Shown: positions 42,565 to 51,949 of the stretch, piece by piece
Position numbering within the stretch: the first letter of the stretch is position 1
How the letters are laid out: each line of letters begins with the position of its first letter
Source of the DNA: Porphyra umbilicalis
Lineage: Eukaryota > Rhodophyta > Bangiophyceae > Bangiales > Bangiaceae
DNA: 64,000 bases
Reading direction: 5' to 3'
Assembly: GCA_002049455.2 (NCBI GenBank)
Contig: KV918798.1
Location: 1-64,000, forward strand
Notes under the pieces: generated by a model
Seen by the model: only the letters and a program-made list of their open reading frames with translations
Told to the model about the DNA's origin: nothing
Database searches by the model: none
Position numbers and translations under genes: made by a program

Positions 42565-44998
42565 ACGGCGCGGCGGTTGGGGACGCGGCGGGGGGTGAAG
42601 GAGGGCGCGGGGTGGAGGGGGGCTCGCCCCGGCCCGCGGGCGGCGGGCCGGCAGCTGGCAGCCGCCGTTGAGGGGAAAGCCACCACCCCCAGGGGGGGGG
42701 GGGGCACTGCTGTTCATCGCTGTGGGGGCGACCGCCCCACCCGTGCGGGCGTGCCGCCGCCGCGCGGCGCCCGCGCGCTCCCCGTAACCCAAACACGCCC
42801 GTGTGTGGCCCGCCGCCGCTGCGTGCTCGACTGGCGGCGGCGGCGCGCGCGGCGGCGCCCGCCGCCGCCGCGCGCTCCTCGGCCGCCGCCGACGCGCGGG
42901 CACCGCGGCGGCCCGGTCGGCGGGCGCCAAAGGACTAACACAACATTGCACGGGGGCAGGTGGGGTGGGGTACGAAAAAATTCTCGGCTGGCCTCAGAGC
43001 AAAGCCACCAATGTCGGGACTATATTGTTAAAATCTCAATTGGGCATGCGACGTGGCACCCTCTCAGAGGTCCCCTAACGGGGGGGCCCGAAATGGATGA
43101 TATGTGCAATAGAGTTATTTGTCAGCAGGCTACTATCTCGTCGATAGTCCCGTTTACCGTTGGGAGACCGGTGGCCCATTCCAATGGAGTATAGGTGCGA
43201 CGGAGTCTGTGAGGCAAGATCGCCGTGATCCGCCACAGATTGCGGCGCACAGACTGATTGAAAATGGCGATCGTGTGACGCGACGCAGACACGAAGCAGA
43301 TATATGACGCAAAATGGGCGATCGTCTCGATAAACGTCGATCATGTGACACATGGCAGCACTGCAGGCTGCCACCGAGTAGCCTCGTGAGGGCCCTTCAC
43401 CCAATCAGACATGAGAGCCCGAATGACACGCCAGCAGCACGCAGTACTCTGCTACGTCTCCTCTGTGGCGTCGACGCGTGGCGACTGCCGCCTGCGAGAG
43501 AGGTTGTCAGGAGGTCTGAGCACTAGTGTCAAGGCCACGGGGCCTTGTCGTGTGTGGCCCTGTGTCGGCGTGGCCATGGGCTCTCCGGCAGGCAGCATCA
43601 CGGCGGGGTATGGCAGCCACTGAGTGGTGCTTTCGAGTTGAAGTGGTGCCGAGGATACTCGAGATCCGACATTCGACGAGTCTCGCCGGCCTGGAAGGCA
43701 ACAGAACTGGGAGGAACAATTTGACGAAGCGCGGTCGGACGTCATCTTGCGGTGCACAACGCGAACAAACGATGTGGAATGAGCCACCGATGAGGTGATA
43801 AATTTGACCAGTGACCAGAACAGAGGGTGGGCAGGAGCCTGCGCAGGTCAGTTAACAGCGCGTCAAATATAGCGAGCAGAGCAGCCAATGAAATGGTTGG
43901 ACCAGCCATCAGAGGCAATCTTTCTACGCCGATGGTGGCCTGTGGCGGCTCGTTCTGTCCGCCAATGATATACGGGCCAGCTGCTGACCGTGCATTGTCT
44001 GTCCCGACGTATCGTTCGCCCGGCCTTGCTGGCCGGGCCCGGCAACGTTCCTGAGTGAGGCGGTGCGGCAGGCATCTTTTCGCTGGTGTCAGCTGCGAAA
44101 CTGAGCCGCAAAACTGAGCCACGGCACGGCTGTGATGCACTTCGTTGGGCGGACGTGTGGCTGTCGCGGCAGGATCGGCGGGGGGCGTGACGCACGCAGC
44201 CGCTTCGCGTCGGCCGCACGAGCCAGCTGGCTAGAGAGCCGCAGGCTGCTGTCGGGCCCCGCAAGCCTTTGTCCGCCGTGCCGAGCATCATCGCTCTGCC
44301 TTGTCTTGCCTCGCACGAGGTCGGGCTGTCTGCTTCGGGGGACAGCGCCCATCCTACCTGTGGACCCGCACGCGCTGTGGTTTGGGCTGCTGTGGTGCGC
44401 GTGGGGTGACTGGTTGCCCGCGCCGGGCCCTCCGCCACGGGCGCTCGTGCGTGGACTCGCAACCGTTCCCCCTCCTGCTTGCCGCCCACCACCGATCGTT
44501 GCTGGCGTCGCTCTCGCCTGCGCGTCCCTCGTGGCGTTTGGGCCCGTCGTCTTGCGCGCGCTTTTTTTGCTCGGCCCCCATTCGGTTCTGGTGGTGTTAG
44601 TGGCCGCTGCCGGCGAGGTGCCCCCTGCAACCTCCTGCGGGTGGTGCTCGTGCGCTCTGGGCAGTGCGCGCGCTTTTCGTCTCGTCCTCTTGGGGTTCTG
44701 GCGCCTTCTCCCTCGGTACCCTGTGTGACGGTGGCTGCAGGCAGGGCTGGCCGCCGGCTACCACCGCCGGCGGCCGCCGCCAGGTTTCTGGAGGGCGCCA
44801 TCCAGCCGATAGCCGCTGCAGGGTGGCCTTTGAGCGGCGATTGCCCGCGCTTTTTCCCTCGGTGCCCTGTGCGGGCGGTCGCCACCTTTGTGGACGCTCG
44901 TTGCGGGCAGTGCTCGCCGCCGGCTCGCACTGCCGGCGGCCGTCTGGGGACGCCGATTCCCTACAAAAGGGCGGCCGCCGCTGCCCTCTGTGACCAGC
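42565..44998. other. Region without recognised gene, with repeat fragments
   Basis: GC-rich 3' flank of the F-box/LRR gene to about 42925, then mixed-composition DNA with only short frames. A repeat fragment shared with 57-58 kb lies at 42930-43017. At 44700-44950 an imperfect tandem duplication (about 145-bp spacing) precedes the proline-rich gene. Confidence 0.45.
42930..43017. repeat. Mosaic repeat fragment shared with 57.4-58.1 kb
   Basis: 42930-42995 matches 57453-57518 in direct orientation with scattered mismatches. 42996-43017 is an exact 22-base reverse complement of 58107-58128. The two halves are adjacent here but about 590 bases apart there, as in an internally deleted copy of a non-autonomous element. 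Confidence 0.8.
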
Positions 44999-47900
44999 AT
45001 GACCCGCATGACACGCGAGGACAAGACCAAGAGGCGAAGAGACCAGCGGAGCCGTCAACACCGACGCGTGGTGCAGTGGGTGGCGGCGGTCGGCCCCCAC
45101 CTCGACCACTGCCGCTGCGAGTGCTGCTGCCCGCCCCCACCACCACGACCGGTGGGACCATCACAAGGTAGACGCCGGCTGCCGCCCGAGGCCCGACCAC
45201 CGAGCCCTCCGAGGTGGGGCGGCGGCGCGCCGCTCGACCGACGGCCGCCGAGCCCGCCGAGGTGGGGCGGCGGCGCGCCGCTCGACCATCGGCAGCCGAG
45301 CCCGCCGAGGTGGGGCGGCGGCGCGCCGCTGGACCGACGGCAGCCGAGCCCGCCGCGGTTGGGCGGCGGCTCTCCACACTACCGACGGCAGCCGAGCCCG
45401 CCGCGGTGGGGCGGCGGCTCTCCACACTACCGACGGCAGCCGAGCCCGCCGAGGTGGGGCGGCGGCGCGCCGCTGGAACAACGGCCGTCCAGCCCGCCGA
45501 GGTGGACCGGCGGCGCGCCGCTCGACCGACGGCAGCCGAGCCCGCCGAGGTGGGGCGGCGGCTCTCCGTACTACCGACGGCAGCCGAACCCGCCGAGGTG
45601 GGGCGGCGGCGCGCCGCTGGAACGACGGCCGTCCAGCCCGCCGAGGTGGACCGGCGGCGCGCCGCTCGACCGACGGCAGCCGAGCCCGCCGAGGTGGGGC
45701 GGCGGCTCTCCGTACTACCGACGGCAGCCGAGCCCGCCGAGGTGGGGCGGCGGCGCGCCGCTGGACCGACGGCCGTCCAGCCCGCCGCGGTGGACCGGCG
45801 GCGCGCCGCAAGACCGACGGCCGTCTAGCTCGCCGAGGTGGGGCGGCGGCGCGCCGCTCGACCAACGGCAGCCTAGCCCGCAGAGGTGGGGCGGCGGTGT
45901 GCCGCCAGAGCGACGACCGTCCAGTCCGCGTACGTGGGGCGGCGGTTCGCCGCCTATTCATCGACCACAAAGCCCGCCGAGGTCGGGCGGCGGCCGTCCC
46001 GAGCAGCGACGGCCGAGCCCGCCGAGGTGGAGCGGCGGCGCGCGCCCCAAGCGACGACGGCAGAGCCCGCCAAGGTGGAGCGGTGGCGCGCCGCCCCCCA
46101 ACCCGCCGACGAGCCGGCCGAGGTCCAGCGGCGGCGCGCCGCCCGGCAACCGGCCGACAAGGTCACCGAGGTCGAGCGGCGGCGCGCCGCCCCCCAACCC
46201 GCCGACGAGCCCTCCGAGGTTAAACGGCGGCGCTCCGCCCGATACTTGGGCTTCGTGCCCGCCGCGGTCGAGCGGCGGCGGTCCGCCAGACTGTCGAGCT
46301 TCAAACCCGCAGAGGACGAGCGGCGGCGCGCCGCCCGGCGACAGGCCGTCAAGCCCGCCAACGTCGAGTGGCGGCGCGCCGCCCCCCAACCCGCCGACGA
46401 GCCAGGCAAGGTCGAGCGGCGGCGCGCCGACCGGCGATCGGCCGTCAAGCCCGCGGTGGGCGAGCGGCGGCGCGCCGCCCCCAAACTCGCCGACGAGCCC
46501 GCCAAGGTCCAGCGGCGGCGCGCCGCCCTCCAACTCGCTGAGGAGCCTGCCGACGACGAGCGGCGGCGCGCCGCCCCCCAACCTGCCGACGAGCCTGCCG
46601 ACGGCGAGCGGCGGCGTACCGCCCCCCAACCCACCGACGAGCCTGCCGACGGCGAGCGGCGGCGCACCGCCCGCCATCCCGCCGCCGAGCCTGCCGGCGG
46701 CGAGAGGCGGCGCGCCGCCACCCCACCCGCCGACGAGCCCGCCGACGACGAGCGGCTGCGCGCCGCCCCCCAACCCTCCGACAAGCCCGCCGAAGTCCAG
46801 CGGCATCGCGCCGCCCCCCAACCCGCCGACAAGCCCGCCGACGACAAGCGGCGGCGCGCCGCCCGCAAACCCGCCGACGAGCCCGCCGGCGGCGAGAGGC
46901 GGCGCGCCGCCCCCCAACCCGCCGACGAGCCCGCCGACGACGAGCGGCGGCGCGCCGCCCCCCAACCCGCCGACAAGTCCGCCGACGTCGAGCGGCGGCG
47001 CGCCGCCCCGCAACCCGCCGACCAGCCCGCGGAGGTCCAGCGGCGGCGCGCCGCCCCCCAACCCGCCGACAACTCCGCCTACGACGAGCGGCGGCGCGCC
47101 GCCCCGCAACCCGCCGACCAGCCCGCCGAGGTCCAGCGGCGAGGCGCCGCCACCCAGCCTGCCGACGAGCCCGCCGACGACGAGCGGCGGCGCGCCGCCC
47201 CGCAACCCGCCGACCAGCCCGCGGAGGTCCAGCGGCGGCGCGCCGCCCCCCAACCCGCCGACAACTCCGCCTACGACGAGCGGCGGCGCGCCGCCCCGCA
47301 ACCCGCCGACCAGCCCGCCGAGGTCCAGCGGCGAGGCGCCGCCACCCAGCCTGCCGACGAGCCCGCCGACGACGAGCGGCGGCGCGCCGCCCGCCAACCC
47401 GCCGACGAGCCCGCCGACGTCGAGCGGCGGCGCGCCGCCCCCCAACCCGCCGACGAGCGTGCCGACATCGAGCGGCGGCGCGCCGCCCCGCAACCCGCCG
47501 ACCAGCCCGCCGAGGTCCAGCGGCGAGGCGCCGCCACCCAGCCTGCCGACGAGCCCGCCGACGACGAGCGGCGGCGCGCCGCCCGCCATCCCGCCGACGA
47601 GCCCGCCGACGTCGAGCGGCGGCGCGCCGCCCCCCAACCCGCCGACGAGCGTGCCGACGTCGAGCGGCGGCGCGCCGCCCGCCAACCGGCCGACGAGCCC
47701 GCCGGCGGCGAGAGGCGGCGCGCCGCCCCCCAACCCGCCGACGAGCGTGCCGACGTCGAGCGGCGGCGCGCCGCCCGCCAACCGGCCGACGAGCCAGCCG
47801 GCGGCGAGAGGCGGCGCGCCGCCCCCCAACCCGCCGACGAGCGTGCCGACGTCGAGCGGCGGCGCGCCGCCCGCCAACCGGCCGACGAGCCCGCCGGCGG

Positions 47901-48052
47901 CGAGAGGCGGCGCGCCGCCCCCCAACCCGCCGACGAGCGTGCCGACGTCGAGCGGCGGCGCGCCGCCCGCCAACCGGCCGACGAGCCCGCCGAGGTCGAG
48001 CGGCGGCACGCCGCCCGACACGCCACCGTCGAGCCCGCCGCCGGAGCTCTAG
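44999..48052 (+). CDS. Proline-rich tandem-repeat protein
   Basis: ATG at 44999, stop TAG at 48050-48052, 1017 residues. A basic N-terminus (MTRMTREDKTKRRRDQR) and a His/Cys patch (HLDHCRCECCC) precede about 59 copies of a 16-residue repeat. Early copies read PSPPRWGGGAPLDRRQ; later ones PPTSPPTTSGGAPPPN. There is no signal peptide, so a wall extensin-like role is not supported. The array is also open in other frames and on the other strand, so this frame is chosen for its ATG and non-repeat N-terminus rather than conservation. It lies just upstream of the Harbinger-type Myb gene and could belong to that element or be chance coding of a minisatellite. Confidence 0.42.
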   Translation: MTRMTREDKTKRRRDQRSRQHRRVVQWVAAVGPHLDHCRCECCCPPPPPRPVGPSQGRRRLPPEARPPSPPRWGGGAPLDRRPPSPPRWGGGAPLDHRQPSPPRWGGGAPLDRRQPSPPRLGGGSPHYRRQPSPPRWGGGSPHYRRQPSPPRWGGGAPLEQRPSSPPRWTGGAPLDRRQPSPPRWGGGSPYYRRQPNPPRWGGGAPLERRPSSPPRWTGGAPLDRRQPSPPRWGGGSPYYRRQPSPPRWGGGAPLDRRPSSPPRWTGGAPQDRRPSSSPRWGGGAPLDQRQPSPQRWGGGVPPERRPSSPRTWGGGSPPIHRPQSPPRSGGGRPEQRRPSPPRWSGGARPKRRRQSPPRWSGGAPPPNPPTSRPRSSGGAPPGNRPTRSPRSSGGAPPPNPPTSPPRLNGGAPPDTWASCPPRSSGGGPPDCRASNPQRTSGGAPPGDRPSSPPTSSGGAPPPNPPTSQARSSGGAPTGDRPSSPRWASGGAPPPNSPTSPPRSSGGAPPSNSLRSLPTTSGGAPPPNLPTSLPTASGGVPPPNPPTSLPTASGGAPPAIPPPSLPAARGGAPPPHPPTSPPTTSGCAPPPNPPTSPPKSSGIAPPPNPPTSPPTTSGGAPPANPPTSPPAARGGAPPPNPPTSPPTTSGGAPPPNPPTSPPTSSGGAPPRNPPTSPRRSSGGAPPPNPPTTPPTTSGGAPPRNPPTSPPRSSGEAPPPSLPTSPPTTSGGAPPRNPPTSPRRSSGGAPPPNPPTTPPTTSGGAPPRNPPTSPPRSSGEAPPPSLPTSPPTTSGGAPPANPPTSPPTSSGGAPPPNPPTSVPTSSGGAPPRNPPTSPPRSSGEAPPPSLPTSPPTTSGGAPPAIPPTSPPTSSGGAPPPNPPTSVPTSSGGAPPANRPTSPPAARGGAPPPNPPTSVPTSSGGAPPANRPTSQPAARGGAPPPNPPTSVPTSSGGAPPANRPTSPPAARGGAPPPNPPTSVPTSSGGAPPANRPTSPPRSSGGTPPDTPPSSPPPEL
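45190..48035 (+). repeat. 48-bp minisatellite, about 59 units
   Basis: The unit is 48 bases throughout, with two families: an early one built on CCGAGGTGGGGCGGCGGC and a later one on CCGACGAGCCCGCCGACG. Higher-order periods are visible: a 192-bp four-unit block repeated near 47029 and 47221, and a 96-bp dimer repeated about four times at 47640-47990. Because 48 is divisible by three, a unit without a stop keeps a frame open indefinitely, which explains long overlapping frames on both strands. Confidence 0.97.
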
Positions 48053-48603
48053 GTGGTGGTGGGGCGGCTGCGGGATCTGCGGACGGGTCGTCCCCGCCCG
48101 CATCGTCGTTCTCGTTGTTCGGGGTGTGGCCACCCCGCAAGCAGTGGGCGCAGCTCGCTGTGAGGAAGCGGAGGCTTGCGCGCCCTCGCAGCCCCGAGCG
48201 TCTTGCGGCGGAGCGTCGGGCGGCTGCCGCAGAGGCTGCTAAGTCAGCGGTTGCCGCCGCTACCAAGGCGGCCGCGGCGGCCGCCACTGCCTCAGCAGAG
48301 GCAGCGGCTGCCCAGGTCTCGTACCGGGAGGCGGCCGCGATCACCGCGGCAGCCAAGCGCACAGCGAAGAGTGCCCAGCGGACCGCGGCAAGGGCGGCGG
48401 CAGTTTCCCGCACCGCGGCGGCGGCCGCGTCCCACTTTGCCGGGAGCTTCGTGCTGCCGCCGGCGGTGCCAGGCGCCGGTGTTGCCCCTGCTGCCGGTGG
48501 CGGTGACCTGCCCCCCTTCGAGAGGCTCAGACGGGGCTGTAGCGGCGGCCGACCGCCACTTTATCCGGCGTCGGGCCGCCGTGGTGGCCCATCCGCTGAG
48601 TAG
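48053..48603 (+). other. Ala-rich helical frame running out of the minisatellite
   Basis: A second plus-strand frame crosses the minisatellite from 45886 and continues to TAG at 48603. Its non-repeat tail has KQWAQLAVRKRRLARPRSPE and a 100-residue Ala/Arg/Lys helix-like stretch. It has no separate convincing start and may be the real C-terminus of the repeat protein in another frame, or a shadow. Confidence 0.25.
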
Positions 48604-48640
48604 GTCTGCAAGACTGCGGCCGGCGAGGTCGTCGACCACG

Positions 48641-50419
48641 ATGGGGCGCGGTCCGGCGTGGGCCGTGGCGGAGAACATGGCGCTCATCAAGGCGTGGCTA
48701 ATTGAGGCCAACAACCCCATCCGGGGGACGGACCAGTCGGGGAAGGAGTTCTGGGGGCGGGTGCTCACGTCGTGGAAGCACCTGCTGCGGAATGAGACGG
48801 ACGCGGCGGTCAAGGCGGCGCGCGACCAGCGTGGATTCGACGCGCTGCGCAAGCAGTGGGCGAAGATGGTGGCTGGCGTCATGGAGTTTTCGAGCTGCAT
48901 TGTGCAGGCGCTGAAGGCGAAGCCGACGGGAATCACCACGCATGCGGACCTCGTCAATTGCGCGGAGGGCCTGTACTATGGCACCAACGTGTACGGGCGC
49001 ATCCGCGGTGACCACGCCGATGATGTGGCCACTGGAAAGAAGACCAAGCGCCGCATCAAGCGGGTCACGTGCCCATGGGCACAGTATTGGGAGGTGCTCA
49101 AGGACCAAGATCGCTTCAAGTCGGCGGCCGCCGAATTTGCCGCCCTGAAGAAGCGGTCGGCCGCCGCGCACGCGCGTGCCGCGGCAAGGGCGGCGGCGGC
49201 CGCTGCAGCGGACGGCGGCGGGGCCGCTGCTGAGCAGGCGGCTGCTGGGGGGGATCCCGCGCCGGCGGCCGCCGCGAATGCGGCGGCCGCCGGCGCTGCT
49301 GGTGGCCAAGAGGCGCCGAGCAATGCCGATGAGAGCAACGACGACGAGGAGGAAGGGCCATGGGCGGGTCGCCCCATGGGCTGTAAGGCGGCCAAGCGCG
49401 CCCGCGCCGAGGGCATTGCCGACGACCGTACGATGGGCCGCGTTGCCAGCGCGGTGGAGAAGTTGGGCGACGCAACCACGCAGCGGACCTCCATGATGGC
49501 CTTCAGCCTTCCTTTCATGCGCGAAACGCCTATGGGTGCAGCGTTTTGGGCGCACCAAGCCAAGAAGATGCTTGCCCACGAGGGCATTAAGGTCCCGTCA
49601 TCCGGGCAGGCGGCCGACGCGTCGGCTGCCGCTGACGGGGTGGGGGCGGCGAACAAGGACAAGGTTGCAGGCGCTGTACCCGCACCTGAAAAGGCCGCTC
49701 ATGACGACATTTCGGCGACAGGTAATGGCGCGGCAGACGACGACGTCACTATCGTCGGCGACACGACGTCGTCGGTGCCGCCGCCGCCACCGCCGCCGAC
49801 GCCACCGCCGCCGACGCCACCGCCGGCGCCACCGCCGGCGCCACCGGCGACGCCAGCGCCCGTGGAGCAGACGCCGGGGTCGCCGCCGGAGTCGGCTGCC
49901 GAGGGCACGGCGGCCGACTCCACGCTGACCGCATCGATGGCCGCCGCCGCTTCTTCTGCGCCTGCGACAGCGGCATCGAGTGTGGCGCCTCCGGCGGCGG
50001 CAGCGGCGACGGTGGCGGCAGCCGCTGATGCGCATGTACTGCCCGCGCGGGCGGCCGCCAAGGACGTGCACAAGCAACGCGGCCGCCGCGCGCAGTCGAT
50101 CAAGCGCAAGCAGGCCGCCGCCGCCATGGACGAGCCGCTGAAGACGACCGTCGACCTGACGATCCCGCCGGCGGCGCCGTCGGCAGCGCGATCTTCACCG
50201 GCGGCGGCCGCGCCGGCTGAGGCGGCAGTGGTGGTCGCACCAGGGAGCGCACCGAGCGCGCCGCCCTCGGTGCGCCGCAAGCGTCGCGCGCCGCCGCCGG
50301 CGTCTGGCTCTGACGACTCGGTCTCCGACGGCGGCGGCTTCGATGGCTTTGACAGTGATCTCATCGAGTCTTTTGCCCGGAACTGCGGGCGCTCGTCCAG
50401 TGAGTCTGAAGAGGAGTAG
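48641..50419 (+). CDS. Myb/SANT-like partner protein of a Harbinger element
   Basis: 592 residues from ATG 48641 to TAG 50417-50419. Residues 5-150 form a trihelix/Myb-like DNA-binding domain: WAVAENMALIKAWLIEANNP, then FWGRVLTSWKHLL and YWEVLKD, as in the Myb-like proteins of PIF/Harbinger transposons and plant NAM-associated proteins. The motif GRPMGCKAAKRA near residue 247 is characteristic of that group. A Pro/Ala-rich acidic C-terminal half and a terminal Ser/Glu patch follow. In known elements this protein carries the transposase to the nucleus and to the element ends. It converges on the Harbinger transposase at 56496-54610, which supports the assignment. Confidence 0.78.
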   Translation: MGRGPAWAVAENMALIKAWLIEANNPIRGTDQSGKEFWGRVLTSWKHLLRNETDAAVKAARDQRGFDALRKQWAKMVAGVMEFSSCIVQALKAKPTGITTHADLVNCAEGLYYGTNVYGRIRGDHADDVATGKKTKRRIKRVTCPWAQYWEVLKDQDRFKSAAAEFAALKKRSAAAHARAAARAAAAAAADGGGAAAEQAAAGGDPAPAAAANAAAAGAAGGQEAPSNADESNDDEEEGPWAGRPMGCKAAKRARAEGIADDRTMGRVASAVEKLGDATTQRTSMMAFSLPFMRETPMGAAFWAHQAKKMLAHEGIKVPSSGQAADASAAADGVGAANKDKVAGAVPAPEKAAHDDISATGNGAADDDVTIVGDTTSSVPPPPPPPTPPPPTPPPAPPPAPPATPAPVEQTPGSPPESAAEGTAADSTLTASMAAAASSAPATAASSVAPPAAAAATVAAAADAHVLPARAAAKDVHKQRGRRAQSIKRKQAAAAMDEPLKTTVDLTIPPAAPSAARSSPAAAAPAEAAVVVAPGSAPSAPPSVRRKRRAPPPASGSDDSVSDGGGFDGFDSDLIESFARNCGRSSSESEEE

Positions 50420-50777
50420 GCCGACATGCCCATGCCCATTGTATTGTTTTCTGTCTTGTTTGTTTCGAGGTCGCGGACCATCTGTTCCTCTGCCGCTTTG
50501 TAGGGGATTGTCCTTTGCGTTTTGTGTTTGCGTTTGAGTGTGATTGTGATGCCGCGTGGTACCGTAGAAAGACAAGGTTTTTTTTCCCCATTGGGCAGGG
50601 GTTTTTTTTTTCCTACATGACTTGTCTGTGCACTCTTGTACACCAGTGAGATGCAGCTCAGCGTCCCCCCAATTGCGTGCCGGCACGCTGTTCCGAACCC
50701 CCCGTCCCCGCGCGTGCCGGCCGTCGATATGCGCCGCGCAACTCCAATGGGCACTCACTGTGCCGGGGCGATGGCGT
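50420..50777. other. 3' flank of the Myb-like gene
   Basis: T-rich stretches at 50578-50613 fit 3'-end sequence. No gene is seen. Confidence 0.4.
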
Positions 50778-51345
50778 GGCGGGCGACGACGCACCAGGCG
50801 AGCGCGCGTCAGTTGCCGCGGCGGCCGCGGCGGCCGCTACGCCGCACGCGGCGGCGGCGGCGGCGCCGCGGCGGCGGGCGCCATGTCAGCCGTGGCAGGC
50901 AGAGGTGGCCGCGCGTGCAGGAGAGGGGGGGGGGCGGCAACGGGCAGGGCTGCCACCAAGAGGGGCGACAGCCAGCGGTGGGGCGGTTGCGGCGGCGGGG
51001 TGAGGGCGGTCGCGGGGGTGGTGGTGGCGCCGTAGGCGCAGTGGGCGAGGAGCGGCGGCGCGGCGGGCGACGACGAGCCAGGCGTGCGCACGTCAGTTGC
51101 CGCGGCGGCCGCGGCGGCCGCTACGCCACACGCGGCGGCGGCGGCGGCGCCGCGGCGGCGGGCGCCATGTCAGCCGTGGCAGGCAGAGGTGGCCGCGCGT
51201 GCAGGAGAGGGGGGGGGGCGGCAACGGGCAGGGCTGCCACCAAGAGGGGCGACAGCCGGCGGTGGGGCGGTTGCGGCGGCGGGGTGAGGGCGGTCGCGGG
51301 GGTGGTGGTGGCGCCGTAGGCGCAGTGGGCGAGGAGCGGCGGCGC
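50778..51345 (+). repeat. Tandem duplication, 284-bp period
   Basis: Two nearly identical copies, about 50778-51061 and 51062-51345, each containing the TCAGTTGCCGCGG segment (50809 and 51093), a GCGGCCGC-rich core and a G run. Few differences separate them, so the duplication looks recent. Confidence 0.85.
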
Positions 51346-51949
51346 GGCGGGCGGTGCCGCACCGCGCGCCTTCGTCGAGCGGCTAGCGGCGTTGTCGCTG
51401 TTGTGCCCAGTGTATGCTGGGCGGTTTGCGACACCTTGTTTGCGGCTTGCATCAGCATCGCGAGGCGCCTTCCTGATTGGTCAACGTCTCTTTCTGATTA
51501 TAATTTAAACGTCTCTAATTGGTCAGTTCAGATGTCGCACATCATTTTTTGCGGGTCGCTGTGCGAGGGTGGGGCGGGCACGTGCGTGCTTGGCGGCCGC
51601 TGCCAGAGACTGAACTGCGTCCACGGCCGGACGAGAGGGGGGGGGGGGACATGAATCAGGCAGTGTGCCGCGCGTGCGCGAGGCGCCGCGGAGGGCGGGG
51701 GGCAGCCACGGTGTACCTGAGGGGCGGGGGTGCGATGTCAGCGCACGCCGGTATTTGGCTGACGTCGCCCGCGTCGCCGCCGCCGCCAGGAACGGCTTTG
51801 CGGGCTAGCGGCCGCCGCTCACTGTCCGCACGACCGCCCCCACTTGGAAGAGGTTGCGGAACGTGGCGGTGGCTGCTAGCTGACGCCACCAGGCGGGCAC
51901 AAGTGGGCCCCCGCGCGGGGGCCGGCTGCGCTAGGTAACGGTGAGTGGC
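51346..51949. other. Spacer between tandem arrays
   Basis: Contains an AT-rich patch at 51470-51535 with two GTCTCT-flanked ATTGGTCA motifs, otherwise GC-rich DNA. No gene is seen. Confidence 0.4.

Noticed and set aside
43863-44930. Minus-strand 355-codon frame
   Set aside because: Arg/Ala/Pro-rich without domain or conserved-looking segments; no start or context supports it.
45958-48021. Minus-strand Gly/Pro/Leu repeat frame in the 48-bp minisatellite
   Set aside because: It has no non-repeat ends and follows automatically from a 48-base unit without stops.
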